From contig JAJYXP010000037.1 of assembly GCA_021801705.1 (NCBI GenBank), positions 1 through 38,603 of the forward strand: DNA of 38,603 nt. Direction: 5' to 3'. The position numbers were made by a program, and so were the translations under genes. The stretch's first letter is position 1. Each line of letters starts with the position of its first letter. The notes beneath the pieces were generated by a model that saw only the letters and a list, made by a program, of their open reading frames with translations, was not told the origin of the DNA and ran no database searches. The DNA is from Pseudomonadota bacterium (GTDB taxonomy: Bacteria > Pseudomonadota > Gammaproteobacteria > Burkholderiales > Sulfuricellaceae). Below, piece by piece: positions 14,706 through 22,783 of the stretch.

Positions 14706-15248
14706 ATGGCGCAGCAGAACAAGGTACGTATTATCGGCGGTGACTGGCGCGGCCGCCTGATCGGTTTCCCCGAGGAGGAAGGGCTGCGCCCGACGCCGGA
14801 CCGGGTGCGCGAGACGCTGTTCAACTGGCTGGGGCAGACGCTGGACGGAAAAGCCTGCCTCGACCTCTTCGCCGGCAGCGGTGCGCTGGGATTCGAGGCG
14901 CTTTCACGGGGGGCGCGGCGGGTGGTGATGGTGGAGCAAAGTCCGCCGGTTCTGCGTTTGTTGCGCGAAAATGCAAGCAAGCTGGGTGCGGACCGGCTGG
15001 ATCTGGTTGCGGCGGACGCGATAAAATTCCTCTCCCGGGAAGAGAGGATGTTCGACGTGATTTTTCTCGACCCACCTTTCCACCGTGGAATTTTACCGCT
15101 ATTATTGCCCCTTCTTCCTCACCGGCTCGCGCCCGAAGGCTACGTTTACACCGAAACCGAGGGGCCGCTGGAGCCGGGGGATGGATGGGATGTCTGGCGT
15201 AGCGGCCGGGCGGGCAATGTGCATTACTGTTTGCTGAAGCGAGAATAG
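14706..15248 (+). CDS. rsmD: 16S rRNA (guanine-966-N2)-methyltransferase RsmD
   Basis: The protein has 180 residues. Conserved blocks are the N-terminal RIIGGDWRGR, RPTPDRVRETLFNWL, the SAM-binding LDLFAGSGALGFEALSRGA and the catalytic DPPF (FLDPPFHRG). It methylates G966 of 16S rRNA during 30S assembly using S-adenosylmethionine. The ATG at 14706 fits the expected N-terminus but has no visible Shine-Dalgarno, because the space before it is taken by palindromic element B. It is followed seven bases later by coaD, a common pairing. In gamma-proteobacteria rsmD sits next to ftsY; here two M16 genes come between. Confidence 0.93.
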   Translation: MAQQNKVRIIGGDWRGRLIGFPEEEGLRPTPDRVRETLFNWLGQTLDGKACLDLFAGSGALGFEALSRGARRVVMVEQSPPVLRLLRENASKLGADRLDLVAADAIKFLSREERMFDVIFLDPPFHRGILPLLLPLLPHRLAPEGYVYTETEGPLEPGDGWDVWRSGRAGNVHYCLLKRE

Positions 15249-15255
15249 GCTCTGA

Positions 15256-16010
<755 letters not shown>

Positions 16011-16028
16011 AGCGGGGCTGTTTTGGAT

Positions 16029-16065
16029 AAAAAACGGCGGCATGGAATCCATGCCGCCGTTTTTT
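16029..16065. terminator. Bidirectional intrinsic terminator
   Basis: CGGCGGCATGG pairs with CCATGCCGCCG around a three-base loop, flanked by an A-run on the left and a T-run on the right. It ends the rightward ferredoxin transcript and can end the leftward dynamin-like gene that stops at 16089. Confidence 0.92.
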
Positions 16066-16088
16066 ATTGAACTGCCGATCCTGGATGT

Positions 16089-18053
16089 TTATGCGGACGC
16101 TGCGATAGTCTGTTCGGTGTGCTCGAACGCGAGCGAGTTGGCGATATGCTGTTTGAGCAGGGTCAAGTCCTGCTGCTGCTTGAGGATGCTGTTTTCCATG
16201 TGTTTCAGCTCGGTGATCCGGTCTTCCAGGGTGTCGGTCGCTTTGTGAATGCGCTTGATACTTTCAAGGCGGCGGCGCAACTGCAATTGATGTTCGCGCA
16301 CCTGGGTTTCCATGGGTGCCATGATTGCCTTGAGCCAGTTTTCCACATCGTGGTTGGCAATTTCATAAACCTGTACCACCCGGCTTGCCAGGGTCTCGAA
16401 AAACTTTGTGGTGATCGAGACTTTATCGTGGGTCAGCATGTTGAGCACGGTGTTGAAATGCTCGTTGTAAGCTTTCTCCAGGCGCGCGATCTCCTTGTGG
16501 TATTTGAGCGTGGAGAAGGGGGGGGGAATGGTTTGGCTTAAACCGTGCTCCTCATTGAATTTCTTGTACATTGCCGACATCATGCCCTTGATTTCCTCAA
16601 CCTGCCTGGCGGAGTCCGCGATGTTGCGGTTGGCGTCCAGGAAAAACTTGTTCATGGCATCGCGGATACCCTTGGTGAATTTGGCTTCGACCATGGCTAT
16701 CCGGGTGTTTTTGACTTCGGTTTTGAGCGCATCCATGCCGAGGTGGGCAAACAGGATGTTGGTCTGCTGGGAGAATACGCTGCGCAGGGCCTGGAAACGC
16801 TGCAACCCCTTTTCAAAATCATCCTTGTCGCGCTTGACCTTGGTCATCATGTGCTCGATCACGTCCTCGTTCTTGCCGCGCAGGCCGAGCAGCTCCTCCA
16901 GTTGTTCGCGCACGCCTGCCAGCCGGGCGTCGAGGATGGCGCTGATGCTGTCCTCCATGTTCTCGATTTCGCTCTGGGTGTTGTCCCGCACGATTTCCTG
17001 CTTGGATGGGATGAGTTCGTCGCTGAGGGACTTTTCCAGCGCAGGGAGGCGGCTTTTCGCCAGCAGCGTTTCGTCGTGGCTGATCTTGGCGAGCAGTCCT
17101 TTTTGCGCCGAAACCGGGAAGACGGAGGAGGTCTTTACATCGAGCAGGCTGGCGCTGTTGCGAACCTGTTTCTCGATTTCGCTTTCGATCGCTTCGCTGT
17201 TCTTGAGTTCGTCCCACAGGCCGTCGATCTTGTTCAGAACTATCAGGCGGCCTTTCTGCTGCCCCTGCTGGTTGCCGATATGCTTGCGCCAGACCTCGAT
17301 GTCGGATTTGGTCACGCCGGTATCGGCGGCAAGGATGAACAGCACCGCATGGGCATTGGGCAGCAGGTTCAGGGTCAGCTCCGGCTCGGTGCCGATGGCA
17401 TTGAGGCCGGGGGTGTCGAGAATGACCAGGCCCTGTTTCAGCAGCGGGTGCGGAAAATTGATGATGGCATGGCGCCAGCAGGGGATGTCCACCGTGCCGT
17501 CCTGGTGCACGGTGACGACGTTGTCTTCATCATTTTCATGGTACAGGCCGTAGCGCTTGGCTTCCTCGACGCTCACCCGCCTGGTTTGGCTCACCTGCTG
17601 GAAGGCTTCGGCCATGGCATCGCTTGATTCGATGTCGAGCGGAACGACCTTCCATTCTTCGAGGTAGCGTTTGTATTCCGTAGTGGTCGTGTCGGTGGCG
17701 CGGGTTTCAATCGGCAGCAACTGGATGCAGGGCTCCCGGCCTTCCTCGTACATCAGTTCCGTCGGGCACATGGTGGTGCGCCCCGCGCTTGAAGGCAGCA
17801 GCCGCTGGCCGTAATCGGCGAAGAAGATGGCGTTGATCAGCTCGGATTTGCCGCGCGAGAACTCGGCGACAAAAGCGACATTGAGCTTGTCGTCACGCAG
17901 CCGGTCCGTCAGGTGCTGGATGCGCAGGTCGGTCTGGGCGTCGTTCAGCTCCTGCTCGTTGAGCCAGTTGCGGAAGTCGCCGATGTTGTCCGACAGGCGG
18001 CCGCGCCAGGCGCTATAGGCTTCGAAATGCGCGACAAGATCACCGTTTGCCAT
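16089..18053 (-). CDS. Bacterial dynamin-like large GTPase
   Basis: The protein has 654 residues. The N-terminal GTPase domain has a P-loop VAEFSRGKSELIN (GKS at 68-70), a G2-region threonine in GRTTMCPTE, G3 DTPG at 213-216 and G4 NKID at 274-277. The remaining 350 residues are almost entirely helical and rich in E, K and Q, as expected for dynamin stalk and bundle regions. No membrane helix is obvious, unlike mitofusin-type members. The ATG has GGAGG upstream. Bacterial dynamins remodel or protect membranes, and some act in stress or phage defence. It lies 130 bases downstream of mutM on the same strand, so it could be the last gene of that transcript. The specific role is unknown. Confidence 0.82.
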   Translation of the reverse strand: MANGDLVAHFEAYSAWRGRLSDNIGDFRNWLNEQELNDAQTDLRIQHLTDRLRDDKLNVAFVAEFSRGKSELINAIFFADYGQRLLPSSAGRTTMCPTELMYEEGREPCIQLLPIETRATDTTTTEYKRYLEEWKVVPLDIESSDAMAEAFQQVSQTRRVSVEEAKRYGLYHENDEDNVVTVHQDGTVDIPCWRHAIINFPHPLLKQGLVILDTPGLNAIGTEPELTLNLLPNAHAVLFILAADTGVTKSDIEVWRKHIGNQQGQQKGRLIVLNKIDGLWDELKNSEAIESEIEKQVRNSASLLDVKTSSVFPVSAQKGLLAKISHDETLLAKSRLPALEKSLSDELIPSKQEIVRDNTQSEIENMEDSISAILDARLAGVREQLEELLGLRGKNEDVIEHMMTKVKRDKDDFEKGLQRFQALRSVFSQQTNILFAHLGMDALKTEVKNTRIAMVEAKFTKGIRDAMNKFFLDANRNIADSARQVEEIKGMMSAMYKKFNEEHGLSQTIPPPFSTLKYHKEIARLEKAYNEHFNTVLNMLTHDKVSITTKFFETLASRVVQVYEIANHDVENWLKAIMAPMETQVREHQLQLRRRLESIKRIHKATDTLEDRITELKHMENSILKQQQDLTLLKQHIANSLAFEHTEQTIAASA

Positions 18054-18118
18054 GACTCCTCCGGCTGAGTTTATGATAATGTCACCAACTTTACCACAAA
18101 TAACAGATTAATCAACGT

Positions 18119-18151
18119 GATCCGGACGTAATCCGGAAGTAATCCGGAAGG
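18119..18151. repeat. Three tandem 11-bp repeats
   Basis: GATCCGGACGT, AATCCGGAAGT and AATCCGGAAGG follow each other without gaps in the short space between mutM and the dynamin-like gene. An 11-bp period is close to one DNA turn. It could bind a protein or be a slippage tract. Confidence 0.6.
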
Positions 18152-18183
18152 CTTGTGAGGCGCCGCATTTTGGAATGGGGTGC

Positions 18184-18999
18184 TCATGTCTGGCAGCCGG
18201 GGCAGTAGAAAGTGGAGCGCTGCCCCTGACGCAACTGGCGTACCGTCGCCCCGCAGTGCCGGCAGGGCTGGCCGGTGCGACCATAGACCCCATATTGCTG
18301 CTGGAAATAGCCGGGATTGCCGGCGCTGTTGACGAAATCGCGCAGGGTGCTGCCGCCCGCGGCGATGGCCCGGTTCAGGATGTCCTTCACTAGCGCCGCC
18401 AGCCTTGTGCAGCGCACTTTGCCTATCCTTCCTGCCGCGGTTTTCGGGCTGATTCCGGCGGCAAACAGCGCTTCGTTGGCGTAGATGTTGCCGACGCCCA
18501 CCACGATGTGACTGTCCATCAGGAATTGCTTGATCGGGGTCCGGCGACCGCGCGACACCCGGTAGAGGAAATCGCTGTCGAATGCTGCCGTCAGAGGTTC
18601 GACGCCGAGGTTGGTCAGCAGTGGATGGCTCTCCGGCGGAGCCTTCGTCCACAGTATTGCCCCGAAACGACGCGGGTCGCGCAGCCGCATGCAGTGGCCG
18701 CTTGCCAGCACGAGATCGAAATGGTCGTGCTTTTCCGCCGGAGCGGCGGCAGGCAGGATGCGGAGGCTGCCCGACATGCCGAGATGCAGGATCAGCCAGC
18801 CTTTGCCGCAGTCCAGCAACAAATATTTGCCGCGCCGTTCGAGGCTGAGGATGGTCAAGCCTGGCAGCGCGTGCGGCAATTCGTTCGACACCGGATGACG
18901 CAGGCCGGCGTGGCGAATCACCACCGCCTTGATGCGCTGACCGACGAGGTGCGGCTCCAGGCCGCGGCGCGTGGTTTCTACTTCCGGCAGTTCGGGCAT
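18184..18999 (-). CDS. mutM: Formamidopyrimidine-DNA glycosylase MutM (Fpg)
   Basis: The protein has 271 residues. The catalytic N-terminus [16 protein letters not shown] is intact (the proline that attacks DNA after Met removal, then E). K58 lies in [11 protein letters not shown]. The helix-two-turn-helix region has [13 protein letters not shown], and the C-terminal zinc finger reads CRHCG with CPGC 17 residues later. It excises 8-oxoguanine and formamidopyrimidines and nicks the strand. The start codon lies only three bases after the stop of the DUF4340-like gene, so this repair gene is transcribed with the Gld-like ABC exporter upstream. Confidence 0.96.
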   Translation of the reverse strand: MPELPEVETTRRGLEPHLVGQRIKAVVIRHAGLRHPVSNELPHALPGLTILSLERRGKYLLLDCGKGWLILHLGMSGSLRILPAAAPAEKHDHFDLVLASGHCMRLRDPRRFGAILWTKAPPESHPLLTNLGVEPLTAAFDSDFLYRVSRGRRTPIKQFLMDSHIVVGVGNIYANEALFAAGISPKTAAGRIGKVRCTRLAALVKDILNRAIAAGGSTLRDFVNSAGNPGYFQQQYGVYGRTGQPCRHCGATVRQLRQGQRSTFYCPGCQT

Positions 19000-19002
19000 G
19001 GT

Positions 19003-19833
19003 TTACTTTCCGGGCTGAAGCAGCCGTTTCCCGACCTCGGCGGGGAAATGGTATTGCATTTTTTCATCCTCGCGCAGCAGCACCAGTTCCGGTTCGCGCC
19101 GCAGGATTTTGCAGGAAACCGAGCGGCCGTTGCGCAGGTGAAGGGTGAAGGCATCCCTGGCGGCCGTTCCGTCGTAGGGTTGGGTAACCAGACTGGAAGC
19201 TTGGCGCCATTCATCCGCCCAGCGGTTGAGTTCATCCTGGCTCCAGTCCGGGTTGTCCGGGGAGGCCGACCATCTGCCGTTGTCCATCTGGTTAAGTTTG
19301 AAGTCGGGAAACTCGAAGCCAACCGGGATTTCGTCTTCCGCCAGAAACGCCTTGGAAACGAAGTCGGCAGGCGTTTTCAGCGCATGGGCGAGATAGTAGG
19401 GCGCGACCAGATAAACGCCGCCACTGGTTGCGACATACACTTCGCCGCTGAGCGGGTTCTGCGTGCCGAAGCTGAATTCCTGATCATTGAGACTGAGGCG
19501 CAGCAGCGGTTTGTCGAGCTGGAAGCGGCCGAGATCCGCGACCGGGAAGCGTTGGCGACTGGTGGCGCTGAGTGTTTCGAGAAGATACCCGACAGTCTCG
19601 CCATCCGCGCGTGCCGTGAAAGGCGCGCTCAAGCGCCAGCCGTTCATGCTTTTCTGCAACACGATGGCTGGCTGTCCGGTCTTTTCGATGGCAATGCGAG
19701 TGATGCCGGCTGCGCTGAGGGTGGAAAGCCTGAATTCCGCCTGCGCCGCCGGCTTGGCCCCGAACCAGGCGGCCAGCGCCAGCGCAACAACCAGTCCGGC
19801 CAGCGCGAGATTGAGCAGGATTCTGGATTTCAT
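19003..19833 (-). CDS. DUF4340-like membrane-anchored protein of the Gld-type exporter
   Basis: The protein has 276 residues from the ATG at 19833, whose ATGA overlaps the stop of the GldG-like gene. A GTG at 19848 is possible but less likely. One N-terminal membrane helix (LLNLALAGLVVALALAAWF) is followed by a periplasmic region with FGTQNPLSGEVYVAT and VYLVAPYYL. DUF4340 proteins commonly accompany GldG/ABC_transp_aux proteins, and the repeated beta segments fit that assignment. The function is unknown; it probably assembles with the exporter. Assignment rests on context as much as sequence. Confidence 0.7.
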   Translation of the reverse strand: MKSRILLNLALAGLVVALALAAWFGAKPAAQAEFRLSTLSAAGITRIAIEKTGQPAIVLQKSMNGWRLSAPFTARADGETVGYLLETLSATSRQRFPVADLGRFQLDKPLLRLSLNDQEFSFGTQNPLSGEVYVATSGGVYLVAPYYLAHALKTPADFVSKAFLAEDEIPVGFEFPDFKLNQMDNGRWSASPDNPDWSQDELNRWADEWRQASSLVTQPYDGTAARDAFTLHLRNGRSVSCKILRREPELVLLREDEKMQYHFPAEVGKRLLQPGK

Positions 19834-21197
19834 TTGCGCCGGCGCCACCAGATTGTGATGCCGGCGGCGACAAAGGCCAGCGGCAGGGCGATCAGGAAGC
19901 CGATGGCGATCACCGCGGCAGCGGTTTTGCTTAAGTTAAGGCTGGTATCCTGAGCGGCTTTGGTTGGTATGGTGATGAGCTTGTCGTCTCCGGCCAGCCA
20001 GTTGAACAGATTGAGGCCGAGGTCGAGGTTGCCGCCGTTGCCGAGATAGGTATTGGAGAGAAAGCCGCCGTTACCGATCACCACGATGCGCTGGCTCTTG
20101 TCTTCCACACTGCGTTCGAGCGCGACGGCTATGGTTACCGGCCCTGGCACGTCGCGGTTTTTGTCGAAAACCATGGAATCGTCGATCTTGCCGGTTTCGA
20201 CCCAGCCCTGCGGGGCGACTTCAACCAGCGGGGTCGCCCGCCAGGATTCCCCCTTGTGTCCTTCAGGGTGTTCCTCGATGCCGATTTGGCGTGCATAGGG
20301 GAAGGCGGTGACGAGGTTGAAGCCCCCGGTCGCAGGATGGCGCCCGTACACGGCGCCCAGGGCAATACTGGGGGCGGCGCTGAGCTGCTGCGCCGCAGGA
20401 TCCACCACCGTGCCGGGCGTGAGCGCCAGTCCCAGCGATTCGGCCAGCGGCTGCAGGCCGTGCAGCGGTTCCTGGTCAATCAGCCAGAGCAGGTTGCCGC
20501 CTTTGTCCAGATAGCTTTTGAGTTTCTCCACTTCCCCCGGCAGCAGATCGACCTGGGGGCCGGCAATGAGCAGCAGGCTGGCATTATCGGGCACTTCCTG
20601 GGCCAGGGCGAGGTTAAGGGCGGCGGTTTTGAAACCTGTCGCGGTCAGTTTCCTGCCGAAGTCGCCGAGATCGTGGTTGGCCGCGCCGTCGAGCTTGCGT
20701 TCGCCATGGCCGTCGAGGTAGAACACCTGCCGTTTGCCGCTGCGGGCGAGCCGGGCCAGGAGCGAGGTGAGCGCCTGTTCGTTGAGGTTGGTGAGGTGCT
20801 CGCTGCGGCCCTGGTATTCCACCACCATTTCCCCGTTGGCCTGGATGCCGGCAGTCCGCGTTTGCTGGGGCTGTTCAGCCGGATCCACGAATCTGAGCGT
20901 GAGATCCGGCTTGGCGCGGCTGTAGAGCCCGACGAATTCGCGGATGATCTTGCGCACGTCTCCCAGCCTGGGATCCTGCAGGGTGGCATAGGCGGTGATG
21001 GAGATCGGGCCGGGCAGATTCTTGAGGGTGTCGAGGCTGGCCTGGCTCAGTGAATTCCGTCCGTTGCGGGTAAGGTCCCATTGCGCCGGGTGTTCGCGGG
21101 AAAGGTGGGCGAGCAGGCCGATGGCGGTGAGAAACAGGGCGAGAAAGATTACGCTGTGCAGGCGCAGGCGGGATCGCAGTTTGGAGGTGTTTTTCAT
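19830..21197 (-). CDS. GldG-like ABC transporter auxiliary protein
   Basis: The protein has 455 residues from the ATG at 21197. The longer open frame upstream lies within the permease gene and is not conserved-looking. It has an N-terminal membrane helix (SVIFLALFLTAIGLLAHL), a large periplasmic region with ITAYATLQDP, VFYLDGHGERKL and LLLIAGPQVDLLPGEVEKLK (the ABC_transp_aux/GldG fold), and a C-terminal helix ending WWRRRK. GldG works with GldA and GldF in gliding Bacteroidetes; homologues in non-gliding Proteobacteria have no settled role. Its ATG overlaps the permease stop (ATGA). Confidence 0.85.
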   Translation of the reverse strand: MKNTSKLRSRLRLHSVIFLALFLTAIGLLAHLSREHPAQWDLTRNGRNSLSQASLDTLKNLPGPISITAYATLQDPRLGDVRKIIREFVGLYSRAKPDLTLRFVDPAEQPQQTRTAGIQANGEMVVEYQGRSEHLTNLNEQALTSLLARLARSGKRQVFYLDGHGERKLDGAANHDLGDFGRKLTATGFKTAALNLALAQEVPDNASLLLIAGPQVDLLPGEVEKLKSYLDKGGNLLWLIDQEPLHGLQPLAESLGLALTPGTVVDPAAQQLSAAPSIALGAVYGRHPATGGFNLVTAFPYARQIGIEEHPEGHKGESWRATPLVEVAPQGWVETGKIDDSMVFDKNRDVPGPVTIAVALERSVEDKSQRIVVIGNGGFLSNTYLGNGGNLDLGLNLFNWLAGDDKLITIPTKAAQDTSLNLSKTAAAVIAIGFLIALPLAFVAAGITIWWRRRK

Positions 21198-21931
21198 AGG
21201 CGGTCGCGATCGAGCCGGCGCACCGCCAGCACCAGGAACAAAACGGTGAACAGTGTGAAATAGGCGGCATCCGCTGTGGCAATCACGCCGCGGTTGAACG
21301 ACTCGAAATGCTTCAGCAGGGAAAGGTAGTGCAGCAGGCTGTCGGGGTCGCGCGCCGAAATGTCCACGACCCACAGGCCGAGGAAGGCGCCGAGAGTGCC
21401 GATGGCAGCGACGATCGGGTGTGCGGTGAGGCTGGATATGTACAGGCCGAGCGCGGCGAAGCTGGCCGCCAGCAGAACCAGCCCGAGGATGTTTCCTGCC
21501 AGCAGCCCCAGGTCGAGCGTTGCGCCGCCATAGAGCGAAAAGGACATGAGCGTAGTCAGGCCGATGAATAGGGCGAGAAAAGCCATCAGGCCGAGGAATT
21601 TTCCGAGGATGATTTCAGTGATCGAAACGGGCGCGCTCAGCAGCAGCGCCATGGTCTGATTGCGGCGCTCCTCGGCGATCAGGCGCATGCTCAGGGGCGG
21701 CACCACCATCAGCAGAATCATGGCGGCAATGCCGAACAGGGGCGTGACAATCAGCTCGGTGACCCCGGGCGGATTGGCCAAGGCGGCCAATTGTGGCTGG
21801 ACAGCCAGAAAAGCATCGACCTGGCCGAGGAAAAACCAGGCGAGGAGGCATTGCAGCACGGCCAGGATAATCCACGCCAGCGGCGAGGCGAACAGGGTTT
21901 TCAGCTCCTTGGCGGCGATGGTGAAAATCAT
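21194..21931 (-). CDS. GldF-like ABC-2 type permease
   Basis: The protein has 245 residues from the ATG at 21931, with GGAGGAACAGGC upstream and an ATGA overlap with the ATPase stop. Six hydrophobic helices are visible, beginning with LAWIILAVLQCLLAWFF. The cytoplasmic MRLIAEERRNQTMALLLSAP is characteristic of ABC-2 permeases. It is the membrane partner of the adjacent ATPase. The substrate is unknown. Confidence 0.88.
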   Translation of the reverse strand: MIFTIAAKELKTLFASPLAWIILAVLQCLLAWFFLGQVDAFLAVQPQLAALANPPGVTELIVTPLFGIAAMILLMVVPPLSMRLIAEERRNQTMALLLSAPVSITEIILGKFLGLMAFLALFIGLTTLMSFSLYGGATLDLGLLAGNILGLVLLAASFAALGLYISSLTAHPIVAAIGTLGAFLGLWVVDISARDPDSLLHYLSLLKHFESFNRGVIATADAAYFTLFTVLFLVLAVRRLDRDRL

Positions 21932-22668
21932 GCCTGTTCCTCCTGTTGCGTCAGATGGATGAACACTTCCTCCAGGCCGGCCTGTTCCGGGTGAGCCTGT
22001 TTCAGTTGGGCGAAATCGCCGCCGAACACCAGTTGACCCCGGTCCATGATCTGGATCCGGTCGCACACGCTCTCCACCTCAGTCAGGATGTGGGTGGACA
22101 GAATCACGCTGTGCTTGCCGCCCAGCTCACGGATCAGGGTGCGAATCTCGCGAATCTGGATCGGATCGAGGCCGACCGTGGGTTCATCCAGAATCACCAC
22201 GCGCGGGTTGTGCACGATGGCCTGGGCGATGCCCACCCGCTGCTGGAAGCCTTTGGACAGGCTGCCGATCAGGCGTTTCCCGGTGTCGGCAAGGCCGCAG
22301 CGCCGCTTGGTCCGCTCCAGCGCGGCGGGTATGCCGGCCTTGGGAACATGGTGCAGCCGGGCGGCAAAGCGGAGGTATTCGTCCACCGTCAAATCGCGGT
22401 AGAGCGGCGGCGTTTCGGGCAGAAAACCGAGCAGCGCCTTGGCTTCGCGCGGGCGCTCCAGCAAATCGATGCCGCAAATTTCAATGCGGCCGGCACTGGG
22501 CGCAAGGCATCCTGCCAGCATTTGCAGGGTGGTGGTTTTGCCGGCGCCATTCGGCCCCAGCAGGCCCAGCACCTCGCCCTGGCGGAGCTCGAAGCCGATA
22601 TCGTGCACGGCGGTGCGGGTGCCATAGCTGCGGGATAGGTCGCTGGTGGAAACCGTGATGTTTGTCAT
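21928..22668 (-). CDS. GldA-like ABC transporter ATPase
   Basis: The protein has 246 residues. It has Walker A GPNGAGKTTT, Q-loop LPETPPLY, signature LSKGFQQRVGIAQA, Walker B VVILDEPTVGLDP and the switch histidine STHILTEVE. The ABC-2 type subfamily pattern (GLDPIQI, ILTEVE) matches GldA and CcmA-like ATPases. It is the first gene of a leftward unit of ATPase, permease, GldG-like and DUF4340-like genes joined by three successive four-base overlaps, then mutM. GAGGG precedes the ATG closely. Transcription diverges from the TPR lipoprotein gene. Confidence 0.9.
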   Translation of the reverse strand: MTNITVSTSDLSRSYGTRTAVHDIGFELRQGEVLGLLGPNGAGKTTTLQMLAGCLAPSAGRIEICGIDLLERPREAKALLGFLPETPPLYRDLTVDEYLRFAARLHHVPKAGIPAALERTKRRCGLADTGKRLIGSLSKGFQQRVGIAQAIVHNPRVVILDEPTVGLDPIQIREIRTLIRELGGKHSVILSTHILTEVESVCDRIQIMDRGQLVFGGDFAQLKQAHPEQAGLEEVFIHLTQQEEQA

Positions 22669-22783
22669 GCCCTCTTTGCTGTCCTGGCTGCTTTGAAAAA
22701 GCGCAAATATGTCCTAATATGGGGAACGCGTAAAGACCGCCGCTCTCTAAGACCGGATTGCCAACTGTTATTATATCCCTGTG

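Noticed and set aside
16545-17627. 360-codon rightward frame opposite the dynamin-like gene
   Set aside because: It is an antisense shadow; the minus frame holds all the GTPase motifs and a good start.
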